Assembly: GCA_027563935.2 (NCBI GenBank)
Contig: CM050449.1
Location: forward strand, 75,698,556 to 75,762,555
From: Costus lasius
Lineage: Eukaryota > Streptophyta > Magnoliopsida > Zingiberales > Costaceae
Direction of reading: 5' to 3'
Length of the DNA stretch: 64,000 bases
Positions 1-10,508 of this stretch are shown one piece after another (the stretch's first letter is position 1; every line of letters starts with the position of its first letter). The notes below the pieces were generated by a model. It was not told the DNA's origin. It worked only from the letters and a program-made list of their open reading frames with translations, and did no database searches. The position numbers were made by a program, and so were the translations under genes.

Positions 1-1000
1 TCCTATAGTAATAACATAACGGTAAAACATTTCAGGCATGCTTCTGCAGATAATAATAAAAGCAGTAAAGGATGATGTGATCATATCCTATACAAGACAT
101 TGAACCAATCCATGCCATGAAATAGGTTCAACTCTTGTCCTAGAACTCAAGCCCCAAAAACTAGACCTAGCCTAGCCGACCTCTAGCTTGAACATCAAGG
201 TTGGCTCCAAGGTCCTTCTCTCATGGTTTAGCTCTCAAACCGTAGAGGAATACTTTCGAAGTTCCCCATAGGTTCGGCCAATGCCATGGTCTTCCTCCAA
301 GGAAGGTGCGCCACCATGCAAGGGGCCAATACCTTTTGCACTACCAAGCAACCAAGCACCAACTTGCATGCGCCACCTTACATGCTTGCGCCATCAAGCA
401 AGATGCGAGCATCAAGGTCCAAGAAGGATTCGCCTAGCCCTTAATCTTCCTATTAATTTTTACAAAAATAATGAAAAAGATGGCACGCAGGCCGCACAAG
501 GATACATCGCAGGCATGCAGGGGGGGCTTGACTAATGATCACAACATCATGCACAATCAAGGTATTTACTCATGCAATTCTACATGCTCATGAAAAACAT
601 AAAATCTGAAATTTTACTTTTTCACAAAACCAGTTTCTTTTTCTCATCTTCTTCTCACAAGCCTTTTGGTTTATTGCGATTTATTTTTCATGATGATTTC
701 AGAGATCCTTTCGGCTGGCAATTTTGTTAGATCAAGAGGCTTGGCCAGTCCGAAGACACAATGCCCGTCCTACTTGACAAAATCACGTGCGCCTTTGATC
801 TTTAAATCAAACAAGAAAAATAGTCCAAAAATTCCAAAAGAGATTGAGAGGATGATAGAAACAAGAAACCCTAATTTTTCTACTTTTAGAAAAATTGATT
901 GCCATGCATCATGCTATTTACGAAAATAGAGATATGGCATGTGAGCATGGAAGAAAAGCATAAAACATCGTTCGAGTCTTGCAAGTCACTTTGATACCAC
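1..1000 (-). mobile_element. E1 copia untranslated leader (partial)
   Basis: This is the reverse complement of a copia leader. It matches, with divergence, the leader of E3 that begins at 24335 and carries the same run of motifs after the primer-binding site. The element reads leftward out of the window, so its gag-pol is not seen. The short open frames here are not protein-like. They shift freely relative to the E3 copy, as expected of non-coding sequence. Confidence 0.75.
989..999 (-). other. E1 primer-binding site
   Basis: Read on the minus strand this is TGGTATCAAAG, directly after the LTR end at 1001. It resembles the TGGTATCAGAG that pairs with the 3' end of initiator Met-tRNA, with one mismatch. 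It fixes the orientation of E1 (minus) and shows that the adjoining LTR is the 5' one. Confidence 0.75.
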
Positions 1001-2958
1001 TGTTGGGAAACCCCAGGGACATTTTACAATTTATCAGAGTTATGGACATACATTTTTTGCAACGGAAGAATGTCTCTGAAACAGGCCAGTCCCAAAAACC
1101 CAGTGAAGATCGCATGCAAGGGAGTCGACACGATGAGTTAGGAAATACCTTAAGAGCAATGTGGAGCGATGCCGATGTAGGCGTCCAAGTGTACGCCCTC
1201 TGCAGTCTCACACACACGGATCTCTTGAGTTCTCTTCTTCCACGCCCGATGCTAGCCTCGGGAAGAAGATCCAAGCCTTAGTTCTCTTCTTGAATGCTTG
1301 CGCCACCTCCAAAGTAGAAGCGCCAATTGAAGAAAAGAAAGGAGAAGGGAGAATGCCGCCAAGCCTTTCCTTCTCTTGCGCCAAGGAGGAAGAAGGGAAG
1401 AAGCTCATGGTTATGGAAGAAGATGAGCCCTTGTCCCAAGCCTTTCGCCCCTCCTCTTGTGTTCACGCCTTCAATGAATGATTACCCGCAAGAGGGGGCG
1501 ACTAGGGTCATATTTATAGGGCAAGAGGCGGTTAGGGTAATGGCTAGGATCATGACAAGTGTAGGGCTAGGATGAGGAGGTTTGAGATAAGGAAAGTCTC
1601 CAAGACATTTCCATAATTCTCATTCAACCTTACCTTTTGTTCCCACGCCTTTCCTTGTGCGCCAAGGCCTTGCCTTGCACCTCAAGCAATGCCATAGAGG
1701 CATGCATTCCATCCTAGGAAGAGAGGGGGAGGCGCCCTTTACTTCCATAATGAAGCAAAGGCGCCAACATAACCCCATTATGCCCCTAGGCGCCAAATGG
1801 TTCATGTTTCTCCCCATTATACCCTTTTAGTCTCTCATCTCTTCATGAGAACTTGTTATTGGGCCTCATTGGATAATGAGCTAGCCCAAACATCATTGCA
1901 TAGGTTGATTAAGCACTTGGATCCAATCCAATGCAACCCTAATCCAAATGTGACCAATCATGGTCAAATACGGGTCAACCTGCCAAAAATGAAGTTTGGC
2001 TCCAATAACATTCTTCCATCTCATTAGGCCCATTGGCGCTGATGAAATCTCCCAATTAGATCTGAGTTATCCAATAACTCGATCATAAGGCTTCTCGATC
2101 AATACGAGAACTCAAGTATCAAGGTGTGCGACCCTATAGGTTCTTCTGACGCTGGCAGTGCTGACCAGAGGTCATCACAAGCAGTGAGTGGCACCTAGCA
2201 GTGCATCGCTGCTACCCAGGTCATTGGAATGGATATCGACATCGACATCCCCATCATCGCAACTAGGTACAGATGCATTACAGTCTCTTTGCCGTACTGA
2301 TATCCGATTGGACAAGTGTGTCACCACTTGTTTTCATCCAATCTCATGGCTATGACTAAAACAGGTTCTCACCTGGGTATGGCCATACACTCTCAGTCAT
2401 AGAACCATAAAGGAGCTCCATGGATATCATACTTCCTTAGGGAAGGGGCAAATCCTATGTCTGTCCATTGATCTTCTCATATGGGTCGTGACATGCTCAA
2501 TAACAACCGTTATGACCTCCCAGCTACGGCAAGGTGTTAGGTTGTATCAAAGCAAGTCCCTAACCATATAGAATGATCAATGACCTCAAGTCAAGGGATC
2601 AATGCATCTCCTATCACTTATGAGGATAACTCATGACACCAAGTCATAGCCTCATAGCGGGTCTATCCAGTATATCCCCAATGATATACCCATGTGTCTG
2701 CGTTAGCACCACGTGCCTAACCAGCCCACATACCAGTCTCACAAGTACCATAGCTGTCCCATATCCACTAAGGTACATCGACTGGGGATTATAATTCGAG
2801 CACAGATCCAATCTGTCTCCAGGGACATTATCATGTAAGTACACAATCGTAGGTGTAGTCAAACAATGATAACGATAATGCCAGAATGATATATAAATAT
2901 CAGTGTCAAGTAGTACATAAGTTGACCAAAACTAGGTCCTAGGGCATATACACCAACA
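1001..2958 (-). mobile_element. E1 copia 5' LTR
   Basis: The LTR is 1,958 bp. On the minus strand it starts TGTTGGTGTATATGCCC at 2958 and ends TTTCCCAACA at 1001, so the ends are the inverted pair TGTTGG/CCAACA. It is homologous over its length to the E3 LTR (4356-4748 plus 22790-24334). On its right is more LTR sequence of the same family (E2) and not a polypurine tract, so it inserted into another LTR. Its partner LTR lies outside the window. The palindrome TGACCAGAGGTCA at 2162-2174 is the counterpart of the hairpin described for the other copia LTRs. Confidence 0.8.
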
Positions 2959-4355
2959 ATTACATTGCACATCGGAAGAATATCCCCTAAACAGGCCAGT
3001 CTCAAAAACCCAGTGAAGATCATTAAGCGAGGGGATCGACACGATGTGATAGTAAGTACCTAGAGCAAGTGTGGAGTTGATGTTGAGGTAGGCGCCCAAG
3101 CATTCGCCCTCTGCAGTCTCACACACACAGATGCCTCGAGCTCTCTTCTTCCTCGTCCGGTGCTAGCCTCGGGAAGAAGATCCAAGCCTTTGTTCCTCCT
3201 TCTTCAAGCCTTGCACCACCTTCAAGAGAGGTTGCACCAATGGAAGAGAAGGAAAAGGAGAAGATGCCACTAAGTCCAAGCACTCTTCACATCAAGAAGA
3301 AATGGAGAAGAAGAAGAGGACTTGCGGCTTTAGGAGGAAGAGTAGAACTTGCGCCACCTCCTTGCTCTCGCCCCCTTACTTGCTCACACAAACAAGAGAA
3401 TTAGTGTATCAAGAGTGGGTGACAAGGGGTCCCTTTTATAAGAGCAAGAGGCAGTTAGGGATGGGCACAGATCATGACAAGTGTGTGGCTAGGATGAAGG
3501 GGTTGACAATTAGGGTTTGAGAGGTAAGGAAAGTCTCCAAGACTTTACCATAAACCTCTCCCACTAATCCATATGCGCCCCAAGAGTTTCCTTAAAAGTT
3601 CTCAAGCCATATTAGCCCCAAGACTTGCCTTAGAGGCAAGCATACCATCGAAGGCACAAGGGCTAGGCCCATAAAGCTTCCAAATGAAGCAAAAGGCGCC
3701 TCCTTCACCCCATTATACCCCTTAGGCACCAATGGGGATGATTTCTCCCCATTATACCCTTTTAGCCCATTACTTCTTCATGACAACTAGTTATTGGGCC
3801 TCATTGGGTAATGAGCAAGCCCAAACTTCATTGCATAGGTTGATTAAGCCATTGGATCCAATCCAATGTAATCCTAATCCAAATGTGAGCAGTCTTGGTC
3901 AATTTCAGGTCAACCTGCCAAAAGTGAAGTTTGGCTCCAATAACTCTCTTCCATCTCATCAAGCCCATTGGCGCTGATGAAATCTCTAAAATAGATCCGA
4001 GTTATCCAATAACTCGATCATATGGCTTCCCGATCAATACGAGAACTTGAGTATCTTGGTGTGCGACCCTGTAAGTTCCTTTGACATTGGCAATGTTGAC
4101 CTAGGGTCACCACGAGCAGTGAGTGGCAAATAGTAGTACATCACTGCTACCCAAGTCATCGGAATGGATATCGACATCGACATCCCCATTATCGCAACTA
4201 GGTACAGATAGATTACAGTTCCTTTGCCAAACTGATATCCGATTGGATAAGTGTGTCATCACATGTTTTCACCCAATCACATGGTCATGACTAAATCAAG
4301 TCTTCACCTGGGTATGGCCATACACTTTCAGTCAAAGAACCATAGAGGAGCTTCA
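2959..4355 (-). mobile_element. E2 copia LTR fragment
   Basis: This is a second minus-strand LTR of the same family as E1. It begins about 55 bp short of the expected LTR 3' terminus, because the E1 LTR abuts it, and stops at 4355 where the E3 LTR starts. Aligning it to the E1 LTR shows that the sequence after the break should continue with the block at about 2420. E3 therefore inserted into E2, and the last five bases before E3 (CTTCA) are its expected target duplication. The palindrome at 4097-4109 (arms TGACC/GGTCA) is retained. The rest of E2 is not in view. Confidence 0.75.
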
Positions 4356-4748
4356 TGTTGGTGTATATGCCCTTGGACCCGTTGTTGGTTTAGTTTGTAC
4401 TACTTAACATTGATATTTAATATATCATTATGGCATTGTCGTTATTATATTGTGTTTACATCTGCGATTAGGTACATGGATAATAATGTCCCTGGAGACA
4501 GATTTGATCTGTGCTCAAACGATGTGTCCCCAGTCAAGTACCTGAGTAGATAAGGGACAGCTCTGGTACATGTGAGACTAGTATATGAGCTGGTTAGGCA
4601 TGGGGTGCTAACGCAGGCATATGGGTGTATCAGTGGTGGATATACTGGACCAATCCGCTGTGAGGCTCTAACTTGGTGTCATGAGTTAAGCTCACAAGTG
4701 ACAGAAGATGGATTGATCCCTTGAGATGAGGTAATTGACTCTTCTATA
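4356..4748 (+). mobile_element. E3 copia 5' LTR, left part
   Basis: These are the first 393 bp of the plus-strand E3 LTR, starting TGTTGGTGTATATGCCC. It is interrupted after CTATA (4744-4748) by Copia-A and resumes with a second CTATA at 22790. Comparison with the E1 LTR confirms that the two parts are continuous across the insertion. The whole LTR without the insertion is about 1,933 bp. Confidence 0.85.
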
Positions 4749-5517
4749 TGTTGGAGTATGCCCTTAAGGCTAATGTTTGAGGCCTTGGGATTATTTCAGT
4801 ATCATGTATAAACTCTATGTTTATAAAGGCAATGGTTGTTATTCAGGTTGTTACATTATCTGCTGCAATATGTATACTTCTGAATAATGTCTCAATGATG
4901 TTTAGCTTGGCTGACATGCAGTATTGTCCTTAGTCGAGATATCTTGGTGAACATGAGACAGCCTTGATATGATTGAGACTAATATGTGTTCTAATCTTAT
5001 AGGATGCTTTGAGCATGGAATAAGATGTAGACTCATAGGTACATTGGATGTACTGGACAGACCCTACTTAGGATATTCGATTGCTTATCACAATGTGAAT
5101 AATCCTTATATGCAAACAAGTGGCATATTTCCTCTGACTTGAGATCACTTGTGTTTCTAAATGATGATTGGCATTGTTTTGAGGTAGTTCAATATCATTT
5201 GAAACATAATAGTTATAGACTATCTTGGATAATGAACATGAGTCTTGTTAGGGCGCTAGTGATAGATATAGGATTGCCGTCTCCTTGTTTGGAGTGTGAT
5301 GTTCTGTTGGGGCCCCCTGGATGAGATGGTTGAGAAAGTGTATGGCCATACCCAGATGACTATGTTCATCTGATCTAACCACTCTCATCATATTGGAATT
5401 ACAGGCTTGACACGCTTGTCCAATAAGAACGTCCAGTGGCAAAGGAAACACATATGTCAAGTGACTTGGGTTCACACTTGTGCTGTGGTTTGGGTGTAGT
5501 CTTGGAAGACTCTTTCC

Positions 5518-5524
5518 TTTATAT
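5518..5524 (+). promoter_or_regulatory. Candidate TATA box of the Copia-A LTR
   Basis: The sequence TTTATAT lies in a well-conserved block of the LTR. The same heptamer is at 21871-21877, 41204-41210 and 44629-44635 in the related LTRs. A start about 30 nt downstream would place the 5' end of the transcript just before the palindrome at 5567. This is inferred from motif and conservation only. Confidence 0.4.
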
Positions 5525-5566
5525 CGGGAGACAGTGATGTATTGCTAGATACCCCTCACTGATCGT

Positions 5567-5582
5567 GATAACGTAAGTTATC
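5567..5582 (+). promoter_or_regulatory. Conserved LTR palindrome or hairpin
   Basis: GATAAC-GTAA-GTTATC has perfect 6-bp arms. The 3' LTR copy is at 21920-21935. In E8 (41253-41268) and Copia-B (44678-44693) the loop is GTGA and the arms are unchanged. At the equivalent place, just after a conserved CACT block, other copia LTRs in this window have different but still complementary arms: 23172-23192, 2162-2174, 4097-4109 and 35426-35446. Preserved pairing with changed bases points to a selected structure. Confidence 0.6.
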
Positions 5583-7354
5583 GTTACCGACATTTAAAGG
5601 AAACCCTTAGGGTCGCACAATTTGATGATATGGCTTACTTAAGTCAGATCGTGTGGACTGAATTGTTTTGGTTCAGTTTAAAGGAGTTTAAACTCTGATT
5701 GTAAGTGAGATCTGGTCTGATCATGTTTGATTGATTAGGGCTTGAGATCGGTAAGCTTCGATCGAGAGAATTGATGCTAGATCGGTGAGATCAAGAGCAT
5801 CAAGAGATGAATGGTTAGATCTTGAACCTTATGGTTTAATATGATCTAGACCAATGCTTGGTTTGATTTGGTCTTTGAACCAAATCCAATAGAACCAGTT
5901 CATCATATGAACGCATGGTTCAATGGGAGAGAAAAAGTTTACGATCGGTTCACTTGGAGTGAACGCATGATCGCATACATTGAAGCACTTGGTATTTTTG
6001 GAAATCGGTTTTTCCAAAATGTGGAACGCCTCCACGTTCGAAGAGCAACGCTTCTCTCGTCGCCATCTTCTTCTCTCTCGACTTCTCTCGTGTCGTGTGG
6101 TGAGACTTCATGCAAAGGAGAAGAGAACAAAACCAAGAGACATCTCTCATCTCCTTCACGAAGGGAAACCTTGAAGCTTTGCTAGCACAAAGACGCCAAG
6201 GGAGTAGTCATCTTCACCTTGTGTGCGTCACCTTTGGAGGAGAGCTACTCGCCCTCTTCTTCCAAGTCGCCATCCAAGCAATGGCATTGGTATGATCCCC
6301 TTCTCGATCTATACATGTTATTAAAGTTGATCATATATTCATCCATGTGATCTTAGAAACCCTAATTTCCTCTTGTTCTAAGTTCTGATATGCGCCTATT
6401 AGGGTTTCGCCCCCCCCCCCCCCCTTTAGAAACTTTTCAATTGGTATCAGAGCGAGCTTCATGTATGAATCATATGATTGCTTGTTGTGATCCTTGTTTG
6501 CGCTTATGAATAGATCTAAGGATATCATCATGCGAAACTACATGCTAGTTTGCGAAAATAGATGTATGTTTTACATTTAGCGCATGTATGATGTTTATTG
6601 TTGGCACTTGATGAATGTTAAGTTTATCAAAAACTTATAACAACTTGCGCGCATCCATTTAGATCTAAGCGCCTACTTTAAAACTTAGACGGGTTATTAG
6701 GGTTGAAGTCATCGTCCTGTCAAAACCCAACAGTCTGATCAGACTATCTAACAGCCTAGATGGGTCGACCAGATGGCACCTATGCGCAAGCATGAGGTGG
6801 CTATAGGTCGACTGCAGAAAGGCGTGTAGCGATGTCTGATTGAGACAACCGATGAATGCTCATGATTAAGGCCCGGGGGTCACACCCGCTTGCCATAACT
6901 CATGAGGGACGTTCAGCCCTTAACGCATGCATTGTTGACCATGAGGTCGACTCAAGTCGGTTATGACTTGGTGCATGCAAGGGCAGTGGGTCTGACTAGG
7001 TCTGATGAGTGGATCCCTATTAATGGACCGTTGTAAGGTAGTAGGGCACATAAGGAAATAAAATTGATGCCAATGGGATTTTCGAAAATTTTATTTTCTT
7101 GATTGGATCACATGAAGTTTGTATAACATGAATGATTGTCTATTTAATCTTATGTGGGCTGCCCAATTTTAATGTGTGCTGTGCTGGGGCCTGCGTGCCT
7201 GGATGTATATTATAAATTATTATTGTGATATGCGCATCACATTTTAATTAATTTATAAAGTGTAATTGACCTGCGTGTCAATCATGTCTAGATAGATTAA
7301 ATTGTATTTTAATCAGACATGAGCACAGAGCACACATGGCAGAGGCGCATGCAG

Positions 7355-7402
7355 CAAGTGGCTTCACCAGTGGGAGGTCTAGGGTTCGACTCTAGGACAG
7401 GC
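7355..7402 (+). repeat. tRNA-like segment in the copia leader
   Basis: A T-arm-like stem-loop is present: stem CTAGG/TCTAG around the loop GTTCGAC, a good match to a polymerase III B box. A weak A-box-like stretch lies upstream. The Copia-B leader has the same feature (about 46461-46515, stem CCAGG/TCTGG, same loop). There is no complete cloverleaf or acceptor stem, so this is not a functional tRNA. It may be a captured SINE or tRNA fragment. Confidence 0.45.
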
Positions 7403-7740
7403 GCATTTTACCTGGTGGGCGCATCTCAGCTGCACAGGGCGCTTGGGCCCGGGCTGGGCCAGATAAAGTGCAAAAGACCCATGAAGAGCTCAAGTGAAGA
7501 CTTAAGTTAATTAAGGTCTTACTTAGGCTTAATGGGCTTTTACCACATAAGATAATCATGCTTTCAATTTACTGTTTAAGTAATTTTGTAATTGCATGAT
7601 TTATTCTTCTGCTATCACCATAGGATTTGTATGATAGTAAGAAGATAAAAGGACCGTTAAAATCCAACGTTAAATATCAAGCACGATAGCCTTCTAACAC
7701 GAAACCTCACTGTTCTGACTATCGTTGGGGCCGTGTTGTA

Positions 7741-8076
7741 CCCACTCAGTGGGCACGCCCATCAATCTTCAGACGGTGTGTGATTACACCTGCGTGTTAC
7801 AGAGAAGGGATTTATCGCTTCTCGTTGCTCAGCATAGCACGAGGTGGTCCAGGGAGTAGGTCGGGTCAGCTTGACCATGTAGGCAACATATTGAGCATAT
7901 GATAGCTATATGGAGGCAGCCATCTGTGGGATCAGAGACTGTGTTGTACCAACTCAGTTGGCACAGTCTGCTGGATTGCCTAGATGAAGGGGAATCGCAC
8001 GGGTTGGCGATTGGCAGGGATTGCCTACCAGAGATTAGTGCTTGTACTCTCTGTGCATCTTATCTCGCCTGAGCGG
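7741..8076 (+). other. Three conserved hairpins in the Copia-A leader
   Basis: Hairpins are CCCAC-TCA-GTGGG (7741-7753), CCAAC-TCA-GTTGG (7949-7961) and CTCGC-CTGA-GCGGG (about 8063-8076). Copia-B has the same three at 46848-46860, 47057-47069 and 47172-47185. Both E3 (25385, 25598, 25707) and E7 (minus strand: 39926, 39715, 39601) have three hairpins in the same order and similar spacing, with different stem bases that still pair. Confidence 0.6.
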
Positions 8077-8269
8077 GACGCGGAGACCAAGTATGAAATC
8101 TGGATCCCATCTCACTAAAAGAGTTTTACTCTTTCGGGCTGTTTTGCTGGATTTTTCAACCAGATAAAATAGTGAGAAAAGAATCATTCTTAAGTCCTGA
8201 ATTGATTCTAACATTGATACTGACCTTGCTGTTCTTGCATTGTTGTAGATTCCTGCAGCAACGAACACC

Positions 8270-8569
8270 ACAAATTTCAATGTGTGATCCCTACTGGAAA
8301 GGGAGAAGTTTGCTGGGCCAAACTTCTCAGACTGGTACGGACACCTTAAGATTGTTCTTAAGGCTAAGAGGAAGCTGTATGTCCTCGAGACGGCTATACC
8401 GCCTCAACCCGCTGCGAACGCCGCAAGGGCGGTTCGGGAAGCTTATGAGAAGCATGTCAATGATAGCATTGATGTCGCTTGCCTTATGCTTGCGTCTATG
8501 ACGCCAGAGCTTCAGCGTTAGCATGAAGATTTATCTGCTATTGAAATTATAGCAAATCTCAAGATGCTG
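8270..8569 (+). pseudogene. gag: Copia-A gag, first 100 codons (broken)
   Basis: Homologous codon for codon to the first 100 codons of Copia-B gag (47379-47678). It keeps the gag text for KFAGPNFSDWYGHLK and RKLYVLET. The start codon has become ACA, TGA lies at 8285-8287 and TAG at 8519-8521, so no gag can be made from it. Both stops differ from the Copia-B codons by a C-to-T change. The fragment ends exactly at the TGCTG target site of Gypsy-1, and gag resumes at 17486 in the same frame. Confidence 0.88.
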
Positions 8570-10347
8570 TGATGTGGGACCAAAGCAGGACCTTCGGAGG
8601 TCCACCCGGGTCCGAAAGAAGCCCTCTCGGTATGGCTATCCTAGCCATTAGATATGGCTTCCTTAGGACCCCCTTTTGTTGCTTATTTTGTCTTAGATTA
8701 GGGTGCATCATATGGTAGGTTAGATCCACCCACCAATTACACCATGTAGTTACATGCCTAGGATCCGCCACTTATGTATAGTAGGTTAGTGCATGAAATT
8801 GATGTAATAGTATAGGTCAACTCCATTCTTGGGATGCAAGTCAAAATCAGATCAAGACAACTCCAAGAGATGCCATGGGCCATCAGCCCAACTCAAGAGG
8901 GAATCAGCCCACCCCAACCTAATGGAGCAACACCACAAGTACCTCAACTTCCACCATCCTAGTTGGCAGCCATGTGGAGTTTGCCTTCATCTCCAATCAA
9001 GACAAGAAGCAGCCTGCACAAAGTCCTACTTCAGCCCACCATGCGCCAGCCATTAAAGTCAAGGAGCAGCTTGAGCAATGTCCACTTCAGTCCATCATGC
9101 GCCAGCCACCAAAGTCAAGGAGCAGCCTGCACTTTACAACAACTTCAGTCCCCTCAAGTGTCAGCCACCCATGCCAATCTGCAGCCTGCACAATGTCAGT
9201 CATCAGCAGCCTCTTCAGTCCATCCTCAACTCAGTTTTCGAACTTACCAACCTGCTGAAACTCCAAAGTCAAACCTCCAAGCAACCGCCCCTTTGGAAGA
9301 AGACATCAGCCCATTGAGTTGTCTACATCATGCTTACTTTGGTGACTTGTTTTGTGCTTAGGAAGGGAGATAACCGTTGGAGACTCTCCTATATGATGTA
9401 TCTTCTTGTAAAGCCACCAGCTAGAGTTGAATGAATTTTCAAATTTTAGAAGTGTGTCTTCTAATGGTGTGTGTCACCTAACCCCTCCCTTTCTTCCAAC
9501 CATTGCCGAGAGTTCCATTCCACCCCCCCTCTTGCTCTTCAACCTTCCACCTCCACTTGCGCTTGTCATGAAGATGGGAGCTCACGCCACTTTCTCCCCT
9601 CAGCCTTGACAAGTCCTCAGCCATGATGAGGAGCTGGACACATCCGAGACTCAAGAAGGTGTCATCAACCCCATGCCAAGATCAAGCCACCACCCTAAGT
9701 TAGCTAAGTCTCTCTTCTCCCTTGGCTGATGTTTTCTTGAAGTTTCTGAACATTCATCTGCACTCACTAAGGTCTCTTCTCAGGTTGCGCAAGGCCAAGG
9801 AGGGCATACAAGTTCATTCCCCCCTTCCCCCCTTAACTAGTTAGTCTCAAAAGTGTTAGCAAGGGAATTTGGAGGCTACCCTCCCCCTTGAATGTTCTTA
9901 TGTGAATGGCCTCTTAATATTTTTGTCAAACTCACCCACGCATGTGTGGGATGCTGCAATGCTATGTGTGTAAGCTCATAGGGCCCTACTTCGTGAGATT
10001 CAACCATTGGACCGGTGAAGAACGGGAAGGTCACCCTTTCTATTCTCAAAGGGTGCAAGGTGAGTTCCTCCCTTAGAGTAGCTCTAATGCTTATGATAGA
10101 ATCGCATGCCTAGATCTATTTGAAGTTGTAGAACCGCATGCTCAAGCTTTATTCAAAGTTTCATCTTATCTAGAAGCGCATGTTAGGATTCTCTTGATAA
10201 GTAGTTTCGGTTTTCACTACTATATACCAAAGAAACAAACTACTTTCAAACTACGTTAGTTCAAGGGGTTTGTTAACCTATACTTAATTAGCAAAAAAAT
10301 GTTTTCGAAGCGCGTTGTTTGAATGTTGCATGCTTGGCCCCCCATCA
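8570..10347 (+). mobile_element. Gypsy-1 5' LTR
   Basis: The LTR is 1,778 bp, from TGATGTGGGACC to GGCCCCCCATCA. It is the same length as its 3' partner. Open frames of up to 132 codons recur identically in both LTRs. They come from an imperfect tandem repeat and have no recognisable domain, so I do not call genes in them. The first 82 bp correspond to the stretch that in the 3' LTR continues the pol frame. Confidence 0.93.
9004..9175 (+). repeat. Tandem repeat of about 56 bp inside the Gypsy-1 LTR
   Basis: About three imperfect copies start at 9004, 9061 and 9117, each opening with AAG(A/G)AGCAGC and carrying CATGCGCCAGCC. The same array is at 15490-15661 in the 3' LTR. Its role is unknown. 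Confidence 0.7.
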
Positions 10348-10350
10348 TCT

Positions 10351-10362
10351 TGGTATCAGTGC
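10351..10362 (+). other. Gypsy-1 primer-binding site
   Basis: TGGTATCAGTGC begins three bases after the 5' LTR. It matches the initiator Met-tRNA complement TGGTATCAGAGC with one mismatch. The 161 bp from the LTR to the gag start at 10509 are otherwise a plain AT-rich leader. Confidence 0.75.
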
Positions 10363-10508
10363 TTAGGCTCTTAGAGTAGGATTTTATAAGACCAAAACTT
10401 TATTTTCCTACTACTAAGGCGATTTTTGGACCTAGGTGCTTGAAAGAATTTGATTAACTATATTGTATTACCTTAGGGTCTATTTTCAAAACCTTACTCA
10501 TTTCGAAA

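Larger units (their letters stand above)
4749..6439 (+). mobile_element. Copia-A 5' LTR
   Basis: The LTR is 1,691 bp, from TGTTGGAGTATGCCC to AAACTTTTCA. Near its 3' end is a run of 15 C (6410-6424) that is 12 C in the 3' LTR. Homologous LTRs of the same family occur at 21103, 40433 and 43861. It holds a candidate TATA box (5518-5524) and a palindrome (5567-5582), both conserved in all four copies. Confidence 0.93.
6440..8269 (+). mobile_element. Copia-A untranslated leader
   Basis: This is a 1.8 kb leader between the 5' LTR and gag. The primer-binding site TGGTATCAGAGC is at 6442-6453, two bases after the LTR, and matches the initiator Met-tRNA 3' end. The leader is collinear with that of Copia-B (45533-47378). 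It contains a tRNA-like T-arm near 7379-7395 and three small hairpins between 7741 and 8080. The short frames within it show no protein likeness. Confidence 0.88.

Noticed and set aside
281..1575. Several short overlapping frames at the left edge
   Set aside because: They fall in the leader and LTR of E1, overlap on both strands and are not kept in the related E3 copy.
8963..9361. A 132-codon frame, duplicated at 15449-15847
   Set aside because: It lies inside both Gypsy-1 LTRs across a tandem repeat, overlaps other frames of similar length and has no domain.
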